Of a DNA stretch of 18,549 nucleotides, positions 13,279-18,549 are shown in pieces (positions within the stretch are counted from its first letter, which is position 1; every line of letters starts with the position of its first letter). A program made the translations under genes and the position numbers. The notes under the pieces are model-generated. The model was not told the origin of the DNA, ran no database searches, and saw nothing but the letters and a program-made list of their open reading frames with translations. This stretch comes from Candidatus Latescibacterota bacterium (GTDB lineage: Bacteria > Blakebacterota > Blakebacteria > Blakebacterales > Blakebacteraceae): NCBI GenBank assembly GCA_023135015.1, contig JAGLTZ010000027.1, positions 1-18,549 on the forward strand. The letters are read 5' to 3'.

Positions 13279-14637
13279 TCAGGTGGAAGCTCTTTTACTC
13301 TCCAGCCTGCGCTTGAGTCGGCCGGCACGGTGGTGCAGCTGGTCCATCACCCTCCCCGACGGCTTGTGACCGTTGGAGGAGGCCGAGGCCTGCACGAAGG
13401 CGCCCTCGGTGAACTCGAGCGCGCGTGCGTAATCACGCACCCTGTGCTCGTAGTGCTTGGCGGCCTCGACATACGGCGTGGCATCGAAGGCAAGTTCGCT
13501 ACTCACTTTCTTCTGGCGTGATATCAGCGCCTTCCACACTTCGAGCGCCTTCCGGTAGTCGCTGCTGCGCTTGTAGAGAAATCCCAGGTCCCGCAGGTCT
13601 CGATAGGTCGCCGCCCGACGGGAGCGGGCCTGCTCGAGAAGCCGCAGCGCCTGCTCTCTGTTCCCCCTCCTGTGGTGAAGGCGACCCAGACCGGCCAGAG
13701 CGCGCGGGTCGAGTTCAGGCCTCTGGCACAGATGCAGGAAATGGGCGGTCAGGGTGACCAGAGTGACCACATCAAGAAAATTGTGTTCGAACACCTTGAC
13801 CAAGCTCGTGACGTCTCCTCCGGTAAGGTAGTCGAAGTAGAGTCTGGGGATCTCTGAGCCGGGAACGTCCCCGTGGCGGTACTGGCCCACCAGCTCCTTC
13901 TCGAGCGTCTGCAGCCGGCAGTCCTCGAAGGTTCCGCCGTAAAGCAGGCGTGCCGGATAGAGCAGATCCAGATGGGGCCACGTGGAGAGGTTCCCCTCCA
14001 GGCGGTTCATCACGAGGCGGGTATCCAGAAGGGGCAGGTCGTAGCGCCTGCCGTTGAAAGTGACCAGGACATCGAAGCGGCCGGCGATCTCTCCGGCCAG
14101 ATAGAGGAGAGCAGCCTCTTCACCGAAATCGCGCAGGAAGAGCTGCTCCACGACGAAGTCATCACCCTCCACCCACCCGAGCCCCAGCAGGAATATGTAG
14201 GTACCGGTACCACCCGCCAGGCCGGTCGTTTCTGTGTCAAGGTAGAGTGCGCGGCTCAGGTCGAACTTCTCGAGTGAGGGATTCTCCAGCAGCACGGAGA
14301 GCACTCCGGAGCCTTCGGAGGCGCCATCGAAGTCCTGCACGCTCGCCAGTTCCTGTAGGGGGGTACTCCACCGGTACTTGAGGACCCTCCCCTTCGGGGT
14401 TTCAACCTCGCATCCTACCAGCCCTCTCGGGAAGGGTTCGACCCCTTCTGCGACACTCCCTTCGGCGAGATTATCAGCTGAATACAGGCGGGGAAGAGGT
14501 GTATCCCCTTCATGCCCGCTGCCGGCCAGCGCGCGCTCCAGCCTCCTGCGCATTCCTGGCCCGAGAGTGGAGCCGGCAGAGCGCACCTCACCCCTCTCCA
14601 GGGCCTTTGCAAGACGGTTACGGATGTCGCGGGTCAC
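13279..14637 (-). CDS. mrfB: MrfB/YprB-like DEDD (RNase H-fold) exonuclease with TPR-like C-terminus
   Basis: 452 residues from GTG 14637, whose first bases overlap the mrfA stop in GTGA (14634-14637); the frame stays open further upstream only inside mrfA. The catalytic acid set of a DEDDh exonuclease is visible: Asp134 and Glu136 ('YLDTETTGLAGGTGTY'), Asp200 ('TFNGRRYDLPLLDTR'), His285 and Asp289 ('HNFLDVVTL'). The C-terminal third (about 305-430) is helical and TPR-like ('GNREQALRLLEQARS', 'DYRKALEVWKALIS'). In B. subtilis, MrfB is the 3'-5' nuclease partner of helicase MrfA in UvrABC-independent repair of mitomycin C damage; the same arrangement and overlap here support that role. The start lacks a clear ribosome site, as expected for coupling. 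Confidence 0.88.
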   Translation of the reverse strand: MTRDIRNRLAKALERGEVRSAGSTLGPGMRRRLERALAGSGHEGDTPLPRLYSADNLAEGSVAEGVEPFPRGLVGCEVETPKGRVLKYRWSTPLQELASVQDFDGASEGSGVLSVLLENPSLEKFDLSRALYLDTETTGLAGGTGTYIFLLGLGWVEGDDFVVEQLFLRDFGEEAALLYLAGEIAGRFDVLVTFNGRRYDLPLLDTRLVMNRLEGNLSTWPHLDLLYPARLLYGGTFEDCRLQTLEKELVGQYRHGDVPGSEIPRLYFDYLTGGDVTSLVKVFEHNFLDVVTLVTLTAHFLHLCQRPELDPRALAGLGRLHHRRGNREQALRLLEQARSRRAATYRDLRDLGFLYKRSSDYRKALEVWKALISRQKKVSSELAFDATPYVEAAKHYEHRVRDYARALEFTEGAFVQASASSNGHKPSGRVMDQLHHRAGRLKRRLESKRAST

Positions 14638-17207
14638 GTGGAAGCCCGCATCCGGTTCGCTGTAACTTCCACGGCGCCGCCCAATACGTGTGCGAGTATC
14701 TCCAGGGCCACCGACTTGCCCTGCTCGCTGACCTCTCCTACCGGCCCGACGCAGGAGGGGCAGCCTTCTGGACAGCAGCAATTGCGGATCAGCCGGCAGG
14801 TGGCCTTCAACAGTTCCGGCGCCAGGTCGTAGAGTGAGTTGCTGAAACCGATCCCGCCAGGATAGTTATCATAGAGGAAGATGGTCGGCTGGAAGGTCTC
14901 CAGCGCCTCCAGGTCGACATCCTTCTCCTCGACGCCGATCCCGGTACTGTACCGCACACCCCGGCTTCCCCTTCCGAGGCTTGCATGCCAGGTGGCCGAC
15001 TTGTCGCCGACGCTGCGGCCCAGGTCGTGTATATCGCACATCATGTAGAGGGAGGCTACCTCCTGGAGGGCATAGGCGATGCCGAACATGCCATCGACGA
15101 TTTCCGCTCTGGTTCGTTCCAACGGCTCCAGGACCCGTTCCGGTACGGTCAACCAGAATGCAGTAGTATGCATCTCATGGTCGGGAAGGTTAACATCCCC
15201 GTATCCAACGTTCTCCGATGTATAAAACTTGATCTTCTTGAAGCCGGAGACATGTGTCAGCACGTGCACCTCGCCGCATTCGGATACGCACCCCGCCACA
15301 CCCGGTCCTCCCACCAGATCCCCTATGGCCCCCGGTACGACCAGGCTCTCATCGGCCTGCACCCCAACCCCTTCCAGAGGTTTCTCCTCTTCCGCGACTT
15401 CCCGATCTTCTTCAGGGGCAAACCCCTGTCCCGATACATGCGCCTCCGGAGCGGTTGAATCGAACACATCGAGGATCCGCACCCTTGTGTAGCTGATTGC
15501 ATCTGTGAAGAAGTCGGTGTCCACCCTGCGGACATAAGCCTTCCGGTTCTCGTAGTCGAGTCTCTCTACCTGGTACTGCTCCGACTGGACCATATAGATA
15601 GAACCCTCGTAGAGGGTCACCGGCGCCGAATCGAAGTCTACTTCGGCCAGTACGCTGGCCCCATCGGTCTGGTCGATCACCACGAAGTTCTCCGGATCAG
15701 CGCTGCGCAGACTGACCTGGTCGGCCGGGTAGGCATCCTGCATCCAGTGCCAGCGACCGCCCGCCTTATTCAGGACCTTCTGCTCGACCAGGTAGTCGAG
15801 TATCTCCTCCAGCGGCTCGCCTCCGAAAGACTCCCCCTCCTCGAAGGGCAGCTCGAAGGCGGCGCATTTGATATGGCTTACCAGGATCAGGAGGTTGTCG
15901 GGATTTATCCTGCCATGCTCGGGGCTCGCTCCGAAGAAGTAGTCGGGGTGGGTGACCATGAACTGGTCGAGCGGGCGGGAGGAGGCTACCAGCACGGCCA
16001 CCGAAGTCTCGGAGCGTCGGCCGGCACGGCCGGCCTGCTGCCAGGCGCTGGCGATGGAACCGGGATAGCCGGCCATCACGCACGCCTGCAGATCGCCGAT
16101 ATCTATACCCAGCTCCAGGGCGTTCGTGGAAACCACCCCGCGGACTTCGCCCGTGCGAAGACCCGCCTCTATCTCCCTGCGCATGTTGGGCAGGTAGCCC
16201 CCCCGGTAGCCGCGTATCAGACCCTTCCCCACCCTCCTGCGGTCGAAGGTATCCTTCAGATACTTCGTCAGCACCTCGACGTAGAGCCTGGAACCGGCGA
16301 AGACGATGGTCTGGGCCCCATTCCTGAGGAAGAGGCGGGCCCACTTGCGGGCGTGTGATATCGCGCCGGCCCTGATCCCCAGCTGCTCGTTGATCACGGG
16401 CGGGTTATAGAGCACGAAGAACTTGCGTGCCTGGGGGGCCCCGTTCTCGTCGACCAGCTCTACCCGCCGCTCAAGCAGCGCTTCGGCGAGTTCCTTCGGG
16501 TTGGCGATCGTAGCCGAGGCACAGATGAAAACGGGATCGGAACCGTAGAAGCGGCAGATCCTGCGCAGGCGGCGAAAGAGATTGGCCAGGTGGCTCCCGA
16601 AGACTCCACGGTAGGTATGCAGCTCGTCCACCACGACGAAGCGCAGGTTCTCGAAAAGCTTCTGCCAGCGTGTGTGGTGCGGAAGGATCCCCTGGTGTAG
16701 CATGTCGGGATTGGTCACCACCAGGTGCCCTTGGGCCCGGATCGCCTGGCGCGCATCCGCAGGGGTATCGCCGTCATATGTGAAGGTCTTGATGTCGGCC
16801 TCGAGGGCGTCGATTATCCCCTGGAGCTCGTTTACCTGATCCTGGCTCAGGGCCTTGGTCGGAAAGAGATAGAGCGCCCTGGCCGCCGGATCTTCAATGA
16901 CGGTCTGCAATATCGGGATGTTGTAGCAGAGGGTCTTTCCCGACGCAGTAGGAGTCACCACAACAACGTCGCGGCCCCCGAATACGTGCTCCCATGTCCG
17001 GCCCTGCTGGATGTAGGGCCGCTCGATACCGCGCGTCCTGTATGCCTCCCGGAGCCTGGGGTCGACCGACTGGGGCCACTCGGCGTAGCGCGCCGGCCGG
17101 GGGTCGATCTGACGCACCGCGGTTATGGACTCCTTTGCCCAATCCCGCTCAAAAAGGCGGCTGAGAAACTCCCCGAAAGCCTCTGTCTCGTCGATGGATT
17201 GCTTCAT
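14634..17207 (-). CDS. mrfA: MrfA/YprA-like superfamily 2 DNA helicase with DUF1998 zinc domain
   Basis: 857 residues. Helicase motifs in order: Walker A TPTASGKT (85-92), 'FPTKALSQDQ' (115-124), 'VTNPDMLH' (164-171), DELH box (194-197), SAT (231-233), 'VVSTNALELGIDIG' (358-371) and 'QQAGRAGRR' (390-398). The C-terminal DUF1998 region holds 'MMCDIHDLG' (Cys724) and 'NCCCPEGCPSC' (Cys810-812, 816, 819), the four-cysteine metal site of MrfA plus one extra Cys. Similarity to B. subtilis MrfA as I remember it is high along most of the length. That protein is about 750 residues; much of the difference is an acidic, Gly/Val-rich insert at about 585-645. It is a 3'-5' DNA helicase of mitomycin-type damage repair, acting with MrfB, whose gene overlaps its stop. 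The ATG at 17207 has only a weak ribosome site; an in-frame TAG just upstream excludes a longer form. Confidence 0.92.
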   Translation of the reverse strand: MKQSIDETEAFGEFLSRLFERDWAKESITAVRQIDPRPARYAEWPQSVDPRLREAYRTRGIERPYIQQGRTWEHVFGGRDVVVVTPTASGKTLCYNIPILQTVIEDPAARALYLFPTKALSQDQVNELQGIIDALEADIKTFTYDGDTPADARQAIRAQGHLVVTNPDMLHQGILPHHTRWQKLFENLRFVVVDELHTYRGVFGSHLANLFRRLRRICRFYGSDPVFICASATIANPKELAEALLERRVELVDENGAPQARKFFVLYNPPVINEQLGIRAGAISHARKWARLFLRNGAQTIVFAGSRLYVEVLTKYLKDTFDRRRVGKGLIRGYRGGYLPNMRREIEAGLRTGEVRGVVSTNALELGIDIGDLQACVMAGYPGSIASAWQQAGRAGRRSETSVAVLVASSRPLDQFMVTHPDYFFGASPEHGRINPDNLLILVSHIKCAAFELPFEEGESFGGEPLEEILDYLVEQKVLNKAGGRWHWMQDAYPADQVSLRSADPENFVVIDQTDGASVLAEVDFDSAPVTLYEGSIYMVQSEQYQVERLDYENRKAYVRRVDTDFFTDAISYTRVRILDVFDSTAPEAHVSGQGFAPEEDREVAEEEKPLEGVGVQADESLVVPGAIGDLVGGPGVAGCVSECGEVHVLTHVSGFKKIKFYTSENVGYGDVNLPDHEMHTTAFWLTVPERVLEPLERTRAEIVDGMFGIAYALQEVASLYMMCDIHDLGRSVGDKSATWHASLGRGSRGVRYSTGIGVEEKDVDLEALETFQPTIFLYDNYPGGIGFSNSLYDLAPELLKATCRLIRNCCCPEGCPSCVGPVGEVSEQGKSVALEILAHVLGGAVEVTANRMRAST

Positions 17208-17372
17208 ACAGACCGCAAGGAATGTCTAGCCTCCGACACCTCGCTTACCAGCCGGTACCTCTGCTGCCCGAAACCTGTTGGCATAGCTGCGAAATATCTA
17301 TGTTCGCCTTTCTATCGCCTGAACATCGTGACCCGTATTCCACTGTGAAAAGAGAATATTTCTGACAGGCAA

Positions 17373-17402
17373 TTCACTTCCGGCAGTGTCCAATGGTATA
17401 AT
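17373..17402 (+). promoter_or_regulatory. Sigma70-type promoter for the tandem secreted-protein genes
   Basis: A perfect -10 TATAAT (17397-17402) lies 18 bases after TTCACT (17373-17378, four of six -35 matches). The predicted start, near 17409, leaves a leader of about 90 bases before ATG 17498. The leader holds two small inverted repeats: GTAAG/CTTAC (17407-17411, 17432-17436) and GTGGT/ACCAC (17437-17441, 17458-17462). The gap 17208-17497 otherwise shows nothing; I found no clear promoter for mrfA on the minus strand. Confidence 0.5.
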
Positions 17403-17497
17403 CACCGTAAGATTGTCGAAGCATCTTGTGGCTTACGTGGTATTAGCTAGGATGAGCACCACCTCAATACAGTTACTCCTCGAGGAGGACTCCGAAA

Positions 17498-18016
17498 ATG
17501 TCCCGTTCAACCCGTTTGTTCTATGCACCTCTTGCGCTTCTTCTCTGCCTTCTTCTCATCCCTGATCCGGCCGCCGCCCAGGCAACCGATTTTTCGGGAA
17601 CCTGGGTCTATAATCAGTCGAAGAGCGATCAGCCCGGAGTCGGAGGACGCGGCCGCATGGGAACACCTTCCGATATGACCATCACTCAGGAAGGGAACAA
17701 CATTGCGATCGAAACGATGAGACAGAGCCGGCAGGGGGAACAGAAGGTAATCGAGGCGATTATCGTCGACGGCGAGCCCCACGAATCCGAAACCGGTATG
17801 GGTTCAGCAACGATAACCGCCAACTGGAAGGATGGCGCCCTGGTTGTCGAACGTACGCGTACCACGTCCCGGGGCGGCCAGACCAGGACCTTCACCCAGA
17901 CCAGTACCTACGTCTTGAGTGAAGACGGGAAGGAACTGGTTGTTGAGAGGGAAATGCCTAATCCGCAGGGAGATACCCTCATAAGGCGATCGGTATACAA
18001 CAAGAAGGAGTTATAA
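17498..18016 (+). CDS. Small secreted protein of unknown function ('SGTWV' type), first of a tandem pair
   Basis: 172 residues. A signal peptide ends near Ala27 (hydrophobic 10-21, then 'PAAAQA'). The mature protein starts with 'DFSGTWVYNQSKSD' (31-44), a Gly/Arg-rich loop (47-55), and then alternating strands ending in 'TSTYVLSEDGKELVVERE'. This looks like a small all-beta, lipocalin-like fold of a kind common in Acidobacteriota and Gemmatimonadota, but I do not know its function. The mature part has no cysteine or catalytic motif. An AGGAGG site is 9 bases before the ATG and lies within the palindrome CTCCTCGAGGAG (17477-17488). A paralogue follows 20 bases after the stop, so the two form an operon. 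Confidence 0.85.
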   Translation: MSRSTRLFYAPLALLLCLLLIPDPAAAQATDFSGTWVYNQSKSDQPGVGGRGRMGTPSDMTITQEGNNIAIETMRQSRQGEQKVIEAIIVDGEPHESETGMGSATITANWKDGALVVERTRTTSRGGQTRTFTQTSTYVLSEDGKELVVEREMPNPQGDTLIRRSVYNKKEL

Positions 18017-18036
18017 GAAAGATGGAGGCTTTGAAA

Positions 18037-18549
18037 ATGTTCCGCCCTATCCGTGTTCTCCGCCCTTCACTGACCGCACTGCTGTTCCTGCTGGTCCTGC
18101 CGGCCCTGGCCGGTGCCCAGACACCCAATATATCCGGGAAGTGGGTTCTGAAGAAGGATAGAAGCATCATCCCGCAGAGCGGCGGCGGCGGGCGCATGAG
18201 AGGTGGTGGAGGTGGTGGTGTCGCCTCACTTACTATACAGATGACGATCACCGTAGAAGAGGACACGATGACAATCGCCAGGGTAGATGAGGGACCCCGG
18301 GGCGACAGGGAACGCTATACGGAGATCTTCACCACGGACGGTGAACCCACAACCATCGAAACCCCGTCGGGGGAAATAACAATAAAGGCGGAATGGAAGC
18401 GCAATTCCCTGATCGTGGATCGATCGCAGACCAGGGAAATGAGGGGCCGCTCCATGACCATTACCACAACCGAAACCTACACAATGAACGAAGACGGCAC
18501 CTGGATGATGGTCTTCGTGCAGCCGGGCGGCATGCAGAGCACACCCCTG
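18037..18549 (+). CDS. Small secreted protein, second of the tandem pair (partial, cut by right edge)
   Basis: 171 residues are visible with no stop before the window end. ATG 18037 is preceded by GGAGG at 8 bases; an in-frame ATG at 18022 lacks a site. A signal peptide with 'LPALAGA' cleavage (after Ala27) leads to 'NISGKWVLKKDRS', matching the 'DFSGTWVYNQSKS' of the preceding protein. Further matches are 'TDGEP' with 'VDGEP', 'ITIKAEWKRNSLIVDR' with 'ATITANWKDGALVVER', and 'TTETYTMNEDG' with 'QTSTYVLSEDG'. It differs by a longer glycine-rich loop (49-61, 'GGGGRMRGGGGGG'). The two therefore arose by duplication. Function unknown. Confidence 0.85.
   Translation, partial: MFRPIRVLRPSLTALLFLLVLPALAGAQTPNISGKWVLKKDRSIIPQSGGGGRMRGGGGGGVASLTIQMTITVEEDTMTIARVDEGPRGDRERYTEIFTTDGEPTTIETPSGEITIKAEWKRNSLIVDRSQTREMRGRSMTITTTETYTMNEDGTWMMVFVQPGGMQSTPL

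Noticed and set aside
13197..13328. 44-residue N-terminal extension of GcvPA
   Set aside because: Homologues begin at 'MSEQ...YIPNS', and the extension overlaps the end of mrfB and looks non-coding.
14638..14781. Upstream extension of mrfB to a 500-residue protein
   Set aside because: The extra 48 residues lie entirely inside mrfA, are Arg/Gly-rich and unlike MrfB N-termini. The GTG in the GTGA overlap is the natural start.
13279..17207. Helicase plus nuclease as a new anti-phage defence system
   Set aside because: The pair matches the known MrfAB repair proteins closely in motifs and order, and there are no phage, mobile or other defence genes around it.

Overview
This window is bacterial chromosome: moderately GC-rich, densely coding, with 15 protein genes, two of them cut by the window edges. 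I see no rRNA, tRNA, CRISPR array, transposase, integrase or phage gene. Several traits suggest an uncultured didermic bacterium of the Acidobacteriota or FCB/Gemmatimonadota/Krumholzibacteriota/Latescibacterota kind. These are the ECF-sigma/anti-sigma/HEAT cassette, the beta-propeller (Reg_prop) sensor, the long cyanobacterial/plant-like IspH, the split GcvPA/GcvPB, and the small secreted 'SGxWV' proteins. That placement is inference from gene style only.

Left block (1-3893, minus strand), read from 3893 downward: a YjbQ-family protein, an ECF sigma factor, its membrane-bound zinc-type anti-sigma factor (4-base overlap), and an exported TPR/HEAT-repeat protein that runs off the left edge. 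Sigma, anti-sigma and HEAT genes are tightly packed and look like one stress-response operon.

Middle block (3973-8263): a small orphan gene on the plus strand converges on ispH (minus, MEP isoprenoid pathway). Divergent from ispH is a large sensor-like lipoprotein: 13-14 Reg_prop propeller blades, a Y_Y_Y domain, one membrane helix, and a short CxxC...CxxC zinc-finger-like tail with no kinase or cyclase. Its last codon overlaps the end of the next convergent gene.

Right-centre block (8260-17207, minus strand) is a run of six co-directional genes. Read from 17207 downward they are: mrfA (DEAH helicase) and mrfB (DEDD exonuclease), homologues of the Bacillus subtilis MrfAB mitomycin-damage repair pair, joined by a 4-base overlap; a GcvPA-like and GcvPB-like pair of glycine decarboxylase subunits with altered active-site motifs; a COG3199-type ATP-NAD kinase-like protein overlapping gcvPB; and a short-chain dehydrogenase. 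No gcvT, gcvH or lpd is present here. The odd GcvP motifs, with the kinase and dehydrogenase translationally close behind, make this the best candidate for an unrecognised metabolic module.

Right edge (17498-18549, plus strand): two tandem paralogous secreted proteins of unknown function, behind a sigma70-type promoter with a perfect TATAAT box; the second is cut by the window end.
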